Assembly: GCA_018673215.1 (NCBI GenBank)
Contig: JABHDE010000025.1
Span: forward strand, 1 to 64,000
Reading direction: 5' to 3'
Length of the DNA: 64,000 nt
DNA from: Formosa sp.
Lineage (GTDB): Bacteria > Bacteroidota > Bacteroidia > Flavobacteriales > Flavobacteriaceae
Positions within the stretch are counted from its first letter, which is position 1. Each line of letters starts with the position of its first letter. Made by a program: the position numbers and the translations under genes. Below the pieces are notes generated by a model. That model saw only the letters and a list, made by a program, of their open reading frames with translations. It did not search any database and was not told the origin of the DNA. Below are positions 7,693 to 15,705 of this stretch, one piece after another.

Positions 7693-8265
7693 ATGTTAGA
7701 CTCACTAATAGAATTAGACCGCTCTTTACTACTTTATCTCAATAATTTAGGAACCCCCTCGTGGGATGGGTTTTGGTTGGTCGTCACCAATAAGTTGACT
7801 TTTATTCCCTTATATCTCGTTTTGATTCTTTTAATTGTCATAAGAAAACGTTTAACTTTTAAAGGAATTGTCATTTTTGTCCTCACGATTGCGGGAATGA
7901 TTTTGTTTACCGATCAGATGACCAATCTTTTTAAATTTACTTTTGAACGCCTTCGTCCATGTGCCCAAGAGGGGGTGTTAGAATACATCAGACAAGGCGA
8001 GTGTTGGGGTTATGGGTTTTTCTCTGGACATTCTTCCAATTCCATGGCAACTGCAATTTTTACAGGCTTAATGTTGCGCCCGTTCTATAAAAACCTGATA
8101 TATTTTATGATTGTGTGGAGTGTCGTTGTGGCATACAGTCGGATCTACTTAGGACTTCATTATCCTTTAGATATTATCTGTGGATTGACCTTTGGAGCAG
8201 TCGCAGGGTACTTGTTTTACAAGGTCTTTAAGCGTCTACAAACGTTTTTTCTGAAGGTTCAATAA
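7693..8265 (+). CDS. PAP2-superfamily membrane phosphatase
   Basis: The 190-residue integral membrane protein carries the three acid-phosphatase motifs: K81 to R87-P (KFTFERLRP), FSGH at 110-113, and SR...H...D from S149/R150 to H156 and D160 (SRIYLGLHYPLD). About five hydrophobic helices surround them. Family members dephosphorylate undecaprenyl pyrophosphate, phosphatidylglycerol phosphate or lipid A on the periplasmic face. With two DUF368 lipid-carrier genes elsewhere in the window, undecaprenyl-PP recycling is plausible but unproven. Its last 30 bases overlap the end of the convergent meaB gene. Confidence 0.9.
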   Translation: MLDSLIELDRSLLLYLNNLGTPSWDGFWLVVTNKLTFIPLYLVLILLIVIRKRLTFKGIVIFVLTIAGMILFTDQMTNLFKFTFERLRPCAQEGVLEYIRQGECWGYGFFSGHSSNSMATAIFTGLMLRPFYKNLIYFMIVWSVVVAYSRIYLGLHYPLDIICGLTFGAVAGYLFYKVFKRLQTFFLKVQ

Positions 8266-9327
8266 ATGTTCCGCTGCTGCAAAGGGAGAGCGTTTGTTTT
8301 TAGCAATTAACTGCAGTTGTATTTTTAATTCTTCAGAAATTATTTCATCTTGAAAAAACTGATCTTTTAATTGATTTTCGATCGATTGAAGCAACCAAAA
8401 CCTATTTTGTTCCTGTCTTTTTTTTGTGAAATGCTCCTTCTCACGAGCCTGGCTTATACACTCGCTAATTAAATTCCAAGCAGCTTCGATGCCTTTCTTT
8501 TCAAGGGCACTACACAACAATACCTTAGGAGCCCATCCAGAGTCCTTAGTAGGGTAGAAGTGAAGAGCACGGGCAAATTCCACCTTTGCTAATTTAGCAG
8601 CCGTTAGGTTGTCTCCATCAGCTTTATTGATGACAATGGCATCCGCCATTTCGATAATTCCACGTTTGATTCCTTGAAGTTCGTCTCCGGCTCCTGCAAT
8701 TTTTAACAATAAGAAAAAATCAACCATACTGTGAACGGCTGTTTCACTTTGTCCAACACCCACGGTTTCGATGAGAATCACATCATAACCAGCGGTTTCA
8801 CAAAGAGTAATGGCTTCTCTAGTATGTCGAGCCACACCACCCAAGGAATCCCCCGCTGCGGAGGGACGTATAAACGCATTCGGATTTTTGACCAACGAAT
8901 CCATACGAGTTTTGTCACCCAAAATACTGCCTTTACTCAGACTGCTACTCGGATCCACCGCCAATACCGCCACCTTTTTGCCAAGCGTGGTTAAGTAGGT
9001 GCCCAATGTTTCTATAAACGTACTTTTGCCCACACCAGGAACGCCTGTAATTCCAATTCTCAAAGAGGGTTTCTGATGTTCCATGCAGCTTTGAATTAGT
9101 GCATTTGCCTTTGCTTTGTGCGCAATATTATAACTTTCAATGAGTGTAATCCCGCGACTGAGAGCCGCCGTATTCCCGTTTAGGATTCCCTCAAGAAGTT
9201 CTGCTGTAGAGGGTTGTTCTTTTCGCTTCTTTTTCAGATGAGAAATCGCATGTTTGCTTGTGGCTTCTTGTTTGGAAACCCCTTCTTTTTCTTGAAGTGC
9301 TGTTTTATGTGCTTTCTCTTTGCTCAT
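8236..9327 (-). CDS. meaB: Methylmalonyl-CoA mutase-associated GTPase MeaB (ArgK family)
   Basis: MeaB is a G3E-type GTPase that gates cofactor loading and protects adenosylcobalamin-dependent methylmalonyl-CoA mutase. The 363-residue protein has Walker A in GITGVPGVGKSTF (about residues 92-104), the family motif AVDPSSSLSKGSILGDKTRM, switch motif ETVGVGQSE, and the base-recognition motif NKADG. A lysine-rich N-terminal tail of about 35 residues precedes the domain. No mutase gene is adjacent. A cobalamin adenosyltransferase occurs 6 kb away at 15080-15655, consistent with a B12-dependent mutase elsewhere. It is divergent from the M23 peptidase gene. Confidence 0.93.
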   Translation of the reverse strand: MSKEKAHKTALQEKEGVSKQEATSKHAISHLKKKRKEQPSTAELLEGILNGNTAALSRGITLIESYNIAHKAKANALIQSCMEHQKPSLRIGITGVPGVGKSTFIETLGTYLTTLGKKVAVLAVDPSSSLSKGSILGDKTRMDSLVKNPNAFIRPSAAGDSLGGVARHTREAITLCETAGYDVILIETVGVGQSETAVHSMVDFFLLLKIAGAGDELQGIKRGIIEMADAIVINKADGDNLTAAKLAKVEFARALHFYPTKDSGWAPKVLLCSALEKKGIEAAWNLISECISQAREKEHFTKKRQEQNRFWLLQSIENQLKDQFFQDEIISEELKIQLQLIAKNKRSPFAAAEHLLNLQKKRL

Positions 9328-9349
9328 CTTTGGTCTATTCCTGCTAAAT

Positions 9350-9414
9350 TAATCTAATTTTTTATATTAGGATTGTTTTTTTGATTGTCCGTATCTTTCG
9401 ATCAAATTAGATTA
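9350..9414. repeat. 11-bp inverted repeat in the meaB / M23 divergent promoter region
   Basis: TAATCTAATTT at 9350-9360 and its exact reverse complement AAATTAGATTA at 9404-9414 face each other across 43 bases. The right arm ends one base before the M23 start codon, and a near-consensus -7 box (TATCTTTC, 9392-9399) lies between the arms. It could be a paired operator or a looped leader. Confidence 0.5.
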
Positions 9415-9415
9415 G

Positions 9416-10099
9416 ATGGATTTTAATACTTTTTTATTTGAGTTGTCACAGACGCCAATCAAGGTCATTGCGCCTTCGGTTGATTTTAGAGACTATGTTT
9501 CCATAGATTTATCGACACACAACAAATCTCTTAAGGATTTTGATACCAGCTGTTCAAAATCGTGGATTGCATACATCCATCAATACCTCAAAAATCACAA
9601 TAAGTCTGTGGCTTTTGGAGGCTATTTAGAGCCGCGATCTATTTACAATAGAAGTGATTATTTTAATGCTGAAAGTGCCTTGGAGGCACGAAATATCCAC
9701 TTGGGAATTGACTTGTGGTGTGCTGCTGAAACGCCTATATTGGCGGCCTTTGATGGGGTGGTGCACAGCTTTAAAGATAACACCAATCACGGAGATTATG
9801 GCCCTACCATTGTCTTAAAACACAGCCTCAAGGGGGTGACGTTTTACACTCTTTATGGTCACTTATCTAGGCTATCAATTAAAACTTTATATAAAAACAC
9901 TCAAATATTTCAAGGTCAAGTAATTGGGTTATTGGGGAGTGCCGACGTAAACGGCGATTATGCGCCCCATTTACACTTTCAAATCATAAAAAATATCGCA
10001 AACTATGATGGGGATTATCCAGGGGTTTCTTCTCAAAATGATTTGGCGTTTTATCGTGACAATTGTCCCGATCCCAATTTGGTTTTGAAGTTGCATTAA
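9416..10099 (+). CDS. M23-family metallopeptidase without signal peptide
   Basis: The 227-residue protein contains a LytM/M23 fold with the zinc ligands H95-x3-D99 (HLGID) and the HLH motif at 185-187, plus GHL at 148-150. Intact ligands suggest an active peptidase; M23 enzymes normally cut peptidoglycan cross-bridges. It is odd that the N-terminus (MDFNTFLFELSQTPIKVI) shows no signal peptide or membrane anchor, so the protein should be cytosolic. Similar M23 modules occur fused to aminotransferases in some proteins, which would fit a non-peptidoglycan role, but no such partner is adjacent here. The domain call is secure; the substrate is not. Confidence 0.85.
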   Translation: MDFNTFLFELSQTPIKVIAPSVDFRDYVSIDLSTHNKSLKDFDTSCSKSWIAYIHQYLKNHNKSVAFGGYLEPRSIYNRSDYFNAESALEARNIHLGIDLWCAAETPILAAFDGVVHSFKDNTNHGDYGPTIVLKHSLKGVTFYTLYGHLSRLSIKTLYKNTQIFQGQVIGLLGSADVNGDYAPHLHFQIIKNIANYDGDYPGVSSQNDLAFYRDNCPDPNLVLKLH

Positions 10100-10121
10100 G
10101 GGGAAATAGACTTTCCAAATT

Positions 10122-10175
10122 ATGTATAACGTTGATTATAAGCGGTCGTTTTAATACCGCTTATACATTGTTGTG
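10122..10175. repeat. attC-like imperfect hairpin between the M23 and methylase genes
   Basis: A perfect inner stem TATAAGCGGT (10137-10146) pairs with ACCGCTTATA (10156-10165) around a 9-base loop. Outside it, TATAAC on the left can pair with GTTGTG on the right (two G-T pairs), separated from the inner stem by unequal bulges (GTTGAT versus CATT). There is no T-run, so it is not a classical terminator. The two-part stem with outer AAC/GTT boxes resembles an integron attC fold. It lies directly 3' of the minus-strand methylase gene. Confidence 0.4.
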
Positions 10176-10180
10176 GGCTT

Positions 10181-10801
10181 TTACTTCTTTTTAATGAGAA
10201 ACCATGTAACATCGTCTTGGGGAAATGCTTTATCACGTTTATATGTGAAACCGTAATCTATTAGCTCTAAATCATCACATTTTTCAAGTAATTCTCCAGC
10301 AAAGTCCCTCTTGAACAAACGGTCCTTATGGCCTCGATAATTCACGGTTACAGGAGATGGGTTGTAGTATTCAGCTATCAATATATACTTATTACTTGAT
10401 TGATAGAGTTTTTCATAGACAGTTGAAAGCATTTCTGGATTTATATGTATTAACACTCCTTTTATTAAGGAAACATCAAACTCAACATTAGGTTGATAGT
10501 CAAATATGGAACCATTGAATACATTTTCTTGCCCGAGGAAGCCTGCTAATTCCTCTGATGCAGATTTGTTTATTTCAACTCCTGACAATTCAATGTTAGG
10601 AAATAGTAGCTTAATCGCTCTCAAGTTCATTCCTACATTCGCGCCAAATTCAATAAGACTGTTCGGCCTACCCAGTTGGTTAAAAGCTTTTGAGAAAAAG
10701 TTCAAGTTTGAAGCTAAGTACTCTTCACTCTTATTTCTACCAATGTATTCGTCTCCAAATGCACCAGCCCAAAATTTTTCCTGTTCTGTTTTAAATTCCA
10801 A
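10181..10801 (-). CDS. Pseudaminic acid biosynthesis-associated type methyltransferase
   Basis: The 206-residue protein matches the TIGR03587-type methylases in my judgement. It starts EFKTEQEKFWAGAFGDEYIGRN, has SAM motif I in SLIEFGANVGMNLRA (about residues 48-62), then GVEINKSASEEL, and closes with FPQDDVTWFLIKKK. Relatives sit in nonulosonic-acid (pseudaminic) clusters for flagellin or glycan sugars, but no such gene is nearby. The only available start is TTG at 10801; an in-frame stop lies five codons upstream. The gene is an orphan between two palindromes and a long gene-free stretch, which suggests a transferred piece. Confidence 0.8.
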   Translation of the reverse strand: MEFKTEQEKFWAGAFGDEYIGRNKSEEYLASNLNFFSKAFNQLGRPNSLIEFGANVGMNLRAIKLLFPNIELSGVEINKSASEELAGFLGQENVFNGSIFDYQPNVEFDVSLIKGVLIHINPEMLSTVYEKLYQSSNKYILIAEYYNPSPVTVNYRGHKDRLFKRDFAGELLEKCDDLELIDYGFTYKRDKAFPQDDVTWFLIKKK

Positions 10802-11160
10802 ATGATATCTTTTTTATGGTTTATTAATTACTTTTTGCCTTTGTTCTAATTGCTCACAACTACTGTATATCGGTACTGGTACCGATATTTCTAATATGTT
10901 AGATGGTTCAATTATTTTATATACAGTATTGATAATCAGTATATTTTAGCTCTTAAAATTGTATTCTAGTTCCCCTCAGTTTTCCTTGGGTTACTAATAT
11001 AAATCCCATATTACAATAAGTTCTTAGGTCTTAATACCGCCTTGGTCAGACAGATATCGGAACCTTTTTAATAGGGTACGTACAACAAAATAATATCTAA
11101 AACTTCGGTCAAGCTACTTATGAAGATTTAGATCTGGGGATTAAAATCTGAATTAATATT
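10802..11160. other. Gene-free stretch between methylase and secA
   Basis: No credible coding frame was seen in this AT-rich sequence of about 0.36 kb. It holds a perfect palindrome (10866-10887) and, at 11053-11059, another copy of its half-site core (ATATCGG). The secA terminator follows at 11163. Confidence 0.6.
10866..10887. promoter_or_regulatory. Perfect 10-2-10 palindrome upstream of the methylase gene
   Basis: Arms ATATCGGTAC (10866-10875) and GTACCGATAT (10878-10887) are exact reverse complements around TG. It lies 65 bases upstream of the methylase start, has no T-run, and is sized like a dimeric repressor operator. The binding protein is unknown. Confidence 0.5.
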
Positions 11161-11162
11161 AT

Positions 11163-11200
11163 AAAAAAAATCACCTATATCCAAAAATACAGGTGATTTT
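11163..11200 (-). terminator. Rho-independent terminator of secA
   Basis: AAAATCACCT (11167-11176) pairs with AGGTGATTTT (11191-11200). The run of A at 11163-11170 gives the T-run on the minus strand, 20 bases after the secA stop codon. Confidence 0.8.
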
Positions 11201-11220
11201 AACAATTCAGTTATTGGGGT

Positions 11221-14200
11221 TTATTCATTCACTAGCACCCATTCGCCTTTGGCAATCAAAGGTTCTGCTTGTTTGAATTTGGTGGTCTTTTTCTCGCCAC
11301 TCATTACATGCTTAATCGTCACGCGGTCGTTACGTCCAATTTTAGGTTGGTCTCTCACTATGGTTTCCACCACTTGTGGTTGCCGTTGGGTATTCCCTGC
11401 TGCTCTTGATTCCGCAGAACGCTCATCTAAGTTTTGGATCGTTTCTTTGGACGTTTGTGTTTTTTCACGACGGCGTGTTTTGGCTTCTTGGATGACATTG
11501 GCGGTTTCTTGTGGAATCTCTCCCTTAAACAAGAAAGAAATCACATCCTTATTCACTTGATCAATCATGGACTTAAACAGCTCAAACGACTCAAATTTAT
11601 AGATCAATAACGGATCTTTTTGTTCGTGTACTGCCAATTGTACCGATTGTTTCAACTCGTCCATTTTTCGTAAATGGGTTTTCCAAGCATCGTCAATAAT
11701 GGCTAACGAAATGTTTTTCTCAAAATCCGTGACCAATTGTTTTCCGTTGGTTTGATAGGCTTTTTCAAGGTCAGTGACCACTTGTAAGGATTTGACTCCA
11801 TCGGTAAATGGCACCACAATACGTTTGAATTTATCGCGCTGGGTTTCATATACATTTTGAATGACTGGGAATGCCAAATCTGCATTGCGTTCCATTTTAG
11901 AAATATAATGTTGAAAGGCTGTTTTGTAAACCGTTCCAGCAATCTCTTGCGAGGTCTTGCTCGCAAATTCATCGGCTGTCACAGGGGAGCTCATAGAGAA
12001 ATAACGAATCAATTCAAACTCAAAGTTTTTATAATCGTTGTTCGCTTTGTTGTCTCCTACAATAATTTCAGAAGTGTCATAAATCATATTTGCCAAATCG
12101 ACACGTAAGCGTTCTCCAAACAGGGCGTTGTAACGACGTTTGTACACCACTTCACGCTGGGAATTCCTCACATCGTCATATTCTAAAAGACGCTTACGCA
12201 CGCCAAATTGATTTTCTTCAACTTTTTTCTGAGCACGCTCAATAGATTTTGAAATCATAGAATGCTGAATCACTTCGCCTTCTTCAAGACCCATACGGTC
12301 CATCATTTTGGCAATGCGTTCGCTTCCAAAAAGACGCATTAGATTGTCTTCTAAAGACACATAAAACTGTGAGCTTCCTGGATCTCCTTGACGTCCTGCA
12401 CGTCCTCGTAACTGTCTGTCCACACGTCGCGAATCGTGGCGTTCCGTACCTACAATCGCCAATCCGCCAGCGGCTTTGACTTCTTCAGACAATTTGATAT
12501 CGGTTCCACGTCCCGCCATATTGGTGGCAATGGTCACTTGTCCGGGCTGTCCGGCTTCTGCTACAATATCGGCTTCTTTTTTATGCAACTTTGCATTTAA
12601 GACGTTGTGAGGGATTTTGCGAATGCTCAACATTTTTCCTAACAACTCACTAATTTCTACATTGGTCGTTCCAATCAATACAGGACGTCCTGATTTGGAT
12701 AGGTTAGTCACTTCGTCAATGACGGCATTGTATTTTTCACGCTTGGTTTTATACACTAAATCCTCGCGATCGTCTCTTGCAATCGGACGGTTGGTTGGTA
12801 TTTCGACCACATCCAATTTATAAATTTCCCAAAATTCACCTGCTTCTGTCACCGCTGTTCCGGTCATTCCAGACAGTTTGCGGTACATTCTAAAGTAGTT
12901 TTGTAAGGTCACCGTAGCAAAGGTTTGTGTCGCGGCTTCAATTTTAACATTTTCTTTGGCTTCAATCGCTTGGTGCAATCCATCACTGTAACGACGCCCG
13001 TCCATGATACGGCCGGTTTGCTCGTCCACAATCATGACTTTGTTTTCCATCACCACATATTGAATGTCTTTTTCAAAGAGGGCATAGGCTTTTAGAAGTT
13101 GGTTGAGCGTATGAATGCGTTCGGATTTGATACCAAACTCACTAAACAATTCTTCTTTGAGTTCGGCTTCTTTTTCAGTAGGAAGATTTTGGCTTTCAAT
13201 ATTTGAAATTTCCATGCCAATTTCTGGCATCACAAAAAAGTCAGGGTCGTCTTTTCCAGAGAGATATTCGACACCTTTATCAGACAATTCAATCTGATTA
13301 TTTTTTTCATTAATCACATAATAGAGTTCTTCATCCACTTTGGGCATTTCTCTATTGTTGTCTTGCATATAGAAATTCTCTGTTTTTTGAAGCAGTTGTT
13401 TGATGCCTTCTTCACTTAAAAATTTAATTAATGCTTTGTTTTTTGGAATTCCTCTAAACACACGTAACAACTGAAAACCACCTTCTTTGGTATCTCCAGC
13501 CGCAATCATTTTTTTAGCATCTGCTAAGACGGCTGTAAGGTATTTGCGTTGAATGCCAACAATGTCTTCTACTTTGGGTTTCAACTCCATAAACTCATGA
13601 CGATCGCCTTGAGGAATGGGTCCTGAAATAATAAGGGGAGTTCGGGCATCGTCAATTAAAACCGAATCAATTTCATCGACAATCGCATAATGGGGGGGAC
13701 GTTGTACAAGATCGTCTGGCGTATGTGCCATATTATCTCTCAAGTAATCAAATCCAAATTCGTTGTTGGTACCGTAAGTAATATCGGCATTGTAAGCATT
13801 TTTTCGTTCTTGTGAGTTGGGTTGGTGGTAATCAATACAATCAATACTCAAGCCATGAAACTGAAAGATAGGCGCCATCCAAGCACTGTCACGTTTGGCT
13901 AAATAGTCATTCACTGTTACCAAGTGAACTCCCTTGCCGGTGATGGCATTTAAATAGACTGGCAGCGTTGCTACCAGTGTTTTTCCTTCCCCTGTTTGCA
14001 TCTCCGCGATTTTCCCTTGATGCATGGCAATACCTCCAATAAGCTGCACGTTGTAGTGTACCATGTCCCAAGTGATTGGTTTTCCAGCGGCATCCCAAGA
14101 GTTGGCCCATAAGGCTTTGTCGCCGTTTAAGGAAACATAGTCTTTCGTTCCCGAAAGTTCTCGATCAAAAGGACTGGCTGTTACTTCAATTTGTGGATTG

Positions 14201-14574
14201 TCAACAAAACGTCTGGCAGTTTCCTTAATAACCGAAAATGCTTCAGGAAGAATGGCATCTAAAACCTCTTGGGTCTTCGCATACACTTCATCTTTTAATC
14301 CGTCAATTTCTAAATAGATATCCTCTTTTCTGTCGATGTCTTCTGTAGTGTCGGCTTCGGTGTATAATTCAGCGATGGAATCTTCAAGGACTTTACAAGC
14401 GTCTGAAATTTTTGATTTGAATTCTTGAGTCTTCGCTCTTAGGGCATCATTGCTTAGGGCGGCAATAGCTGCTTCAAATGTTTTTATTTTATGAACGATT
14501 GGCATGATAGCCTTCACGTCTTGTTTGGATTTATCTCCAACGAATACTTTTAGTACCGAATTCAGTAAACTCAT
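11221..14574 (-). CDS. secA: Preprotein translocase ATPase SecA
   Basis: SecA is the motor that drives unfolded proteins through SecYEG. At 1117 residues it has the usual Bacteroidota length. The Walker A is MQTGEGKTLVA at about 192-202, the DEAD box is IVDEIDSVLID near 300, and helicase motif VI is in QLRGRAGRQGDPG. A long insertion lies between motif II and the preprotein-binding region (VEDIVGIQRKYL to DNNREMPKVDEE). The C-terminus ends in KGEWVLVNE with no zinc-binding tail, as is usual in this phylum. It is a single-gene unit with its own promoter box at 14616 and terminator. Confidence 0.98.
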   Translation of the reverse strand: MSLLNSVLKVFVGDKSKQDVKAIMPIVHKIKTFEAAIAALSNDALRAKTQEFKSKISDACKVLEDSIAELYTEADTTEDIDRKEDIYLEIDGLKDEVYAKTQEVLDAILPEAFSVIKETARRFVDNPQIEVTASPFDRELSGTKDYVSLNGDKALWANSWDAAGKPITWDMVHYNVQLIGGIAMHQGKIAEMQTGEGKTLVATLPVYLNAITGKGVHLVTVNDYLAKRDSAWMAPIFQFHGLSIDCIDYHQPNSQERKNAYNADITYGTNNEFGFDYLRDNMAHTPDDLVQRPPHYAIVDEIDSVLIDDARTPLIISGPIPQGDRHEFMELKPKVEDIVGIQRKYLTAVLADAKKMIAAGDTKEGGFQLLRVFRGIPKNKALIKFLSEEGIKQLLQKTENFYMQDNNREMPKVDEELYYVINEKNNQIELSDKGVEYLSGKDDPDFFVMPEIGMEISNIESQNLPTEKEAELKEELFSEFGIKSERIHTLNQLLKAYALFEKDIQYVVMENKVMIVDEQTGRIMDGRRYSDGLHQAIEAKENVKIEAATQTFATVTLQNYFRMYRKLSGMTGTAVTEAGEFWEIYKLDVVEIPTNRPIARDDREDLVYKTKREKYNAVIDEVTNLSKSGRPVLIGTTNVEISELLGKMLSIRKIPHNVLNAKLHKKEADIVAEAGQPGQVTIATNMAGRGTDIKLSEEVKAAGGLAIVGTERHDSRRVDRQLRGRAGRQGDPGSSQFYVSLEDNLMRLFGSERIAKMMDRMGLEEGEVIQHSMISKSIERAQKKVEENQFGVRKRLLEYDDVRNSQREVVYKRRYNALFGERLRVDLANMIYDTSEIIVGDNKANNDYKNFEFELIRYFSMSSPVTADEFASKTSQEIAGTVYKTAFQHYISKMERNADLAFPVIQNVYETQRDKFKRIVVPFTDGVKSLQVVTDLEKAYQTNGKQLVTDFEKNISLAIIDDAWKTHLRKMDELKQSVQLAVHEQKDPLLIYKFESFELFKSMIDQVNKDVISFLFKGEIPQETANVIQEAKTRRREKTQTSKETIQNLDERSAESRAAGNTQRQPQVVETIVRDQPKIGRNDRVTIKHVMSGEKKTTKFKQAEPLIAKGEWVLVNE

Positions 14575-14615
14575 TTTAGGGTTTTATTTTAATGATCTTT
14601 AAATGTACAGACAGC

Positions 14616-14623
14616 CAAAGATA
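14616..14623 (-). promoter_or_regulatory. -7 promoter box of secA
   Basis: TATCTTTG on the minus strand matches TAnnTTTG and ends 41 bases upstream of the secA ATG. Confidence 0.6.
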
Positions 14624-14656
14624 CAGTTTGTTGTTATTTTCTTTGTGAAATAAAGC

Positions 14657-14686
14657 AAAAAAAAAGCCTCATTTTGAGACTTTTTT
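14657..14686 (-). terminator. Rho-independent terminator after the DUF2795 gene
   Basis: On the minus strand AGTCTCA pairs with TGAGGCT (one G-T) around a 3-base loop, followed by a T-run given by the A's at 14657-14664. Confidence 0.75.
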
Positions 14687-14703
14687 AAATAATTTTTGAA
14701 TTT

Positions 14704-14925
14704 TTAATATTCATCTTCATTCCAAAGATAATCTTCATCTGATGGATAATCAGGCCAGATTTCTTGGATGGAGTCGTAGGAGTCTCCTTCATCTTCGATG
14801 GATTGAAGGTTTTCCACAACTTCTAGTGGAGCTCCAGTTCTGATAGAATAATCTATCAATTCATCTTTAGTGGCTGGCCAAGGCGCATCACTTAGGTAAG
14901 AGGCAAGTTCTAGTGTCCAATACAT
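14704..14925 (-). CDS. DUF2795 domain protein
   Basis: This 73-residue acidic protein begins MYWTLELASYLSDAPWPATKDELIDYSIRTGAPLEVVENL. The Pro-Trp-Pro-Ala-T-K-x-E-L-I-D-Y core and the following helix are the signature of the small DUF2795 fold. The tail is rich in Asp, Glu, Trp and Tyr. It has its own -7 box and terminator, so it is a stand-alone unit. Its role is unknown. Confidence 0.85.
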   Translation of the reverse strand: MYWTLELASYLSDAPWPATKDELIDYSIRTGAPLEVVENLQSIEDEGDSYDSIQEIWPDYPSDEDYLWNEDEY

Positions 14926-14947
14926 TTGTTGAAGTATTTAATTTTTG

Positions 14948-14955
14948 CAAAAATA
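14948..14955 (-). promoter_or_regulatory. -7 promoter box of the DUF2795 gene
   Basis: TATTTTTG on the minus strand ends 22 bases upstream of the ATG. Confidence 0.55.
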
Positions 14956-15079
14956 ATTTTTTAGTTGAAAAATTCAAGTAAAAAAGCATTTATTTCATCA
15001 ATAAATTTATGAACGTTAAAAAATCATCTGATTAACTAAAAAAATAGCAAGACAGAAACGAGAATCAATCCTTCCTAAT

Positions 15080-15655
15080 TTAAGAAGGTGTGTTGGGAAT
15101 CCACTTGATTTCTTCAGCGTTTAATTCTTTAGACAATTTCCGTGCCAATACAAAAATGAAATCCGACAAGCGATTTAAATAGATGAGGACTTCAGGTTGT
15201 GTAGGATGATTTACATTGAGTTTAGAGATAGTTCTTTCGGCACGGCGACAGATACATCGCGCAATATGACAGAATGACACGGTTTGGTGGCCTCCAGGCA
15301 AAATAAAATGGGTCATTGGTGGCAATTCAAGATTCATAGCATCAATTTCTGTTTCTAAAAATGCAATAGCCTCGGGTTTGACCAATGAAATGCCAAGACG
15401 TTTTCTTTTGGATGCGTCTTTTAGTTTCTCAGGATCGGTTGCCAAAAGTGATCCAATGATAAATAATTGATTTTGTATTTCTATGAGGGTTGTTTTGCTT
15501 TGCTTTGAAATCGCTTGGTCACGGATCAAACCGAGGTAAGAGTTCAATTCATCGACTGTGCCGTAACAATCGATTCTCAAATCGTGCTTAGGCAAGCGTG
15601 TGCCTCCTACGAGTCCCGTTGTCCCTTTATCTCCAGTTTTTGTGTAGATTTTCAT
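15080..15655 (-). CDS. PduO-type ATP:cob(I)alamin adenosyltransferase
   Basis: This 191-residue protein makes adenosylcobalamin from cob(I)alamin and ATP. It opens with the family P-loop-like segment MKIYTKTGDKGTTGLVGG, then DLRIDCYGTVDELNSYLG, and later carries the conserved helix CHIARCICRRAERTI and the LSDFIFVLAR end motif. The length is normal for PduO/MMAB enzymes. Together with meaB in this window it points to a coenzyme B12-dependent methylmalonyl-CoA mutase in the genome. It follows the degenerate methyltransferase gene by 50 bases and could belong to the same minus-strand unit. Confidence 0.93.
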   Translation of the reverse strand: MKIYTKTGDKGTTGLVGGTRLPKHDLRIDCYGTVDELNSYLGLIRDQAISKQSKTTLIEIQNQLFIIGSLLATDPEKLKDASKRKRLGISLVKPEAIAFLETEIDAMNLELPPMTHFILPGGHQTVSFCHIARCICRRAERTISKLNVNHPTQPEVLIYLNRLSDFIFVLARKLSKELNAEEIKWIPNTPS

Positions 15656-15705
15656 ACCGTGTTTAAAAGTATAAAGTTATAAGTAATATTCCAATCTACA
15701 AGAAA

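Noticed and set aside
10119-10175. Hairpin behind the M23 gene as a plain terminator
   Set aside because: No T-run follows on either strand, although the stem is strong; an attC-like reading is kept as a low-confidence alternative.
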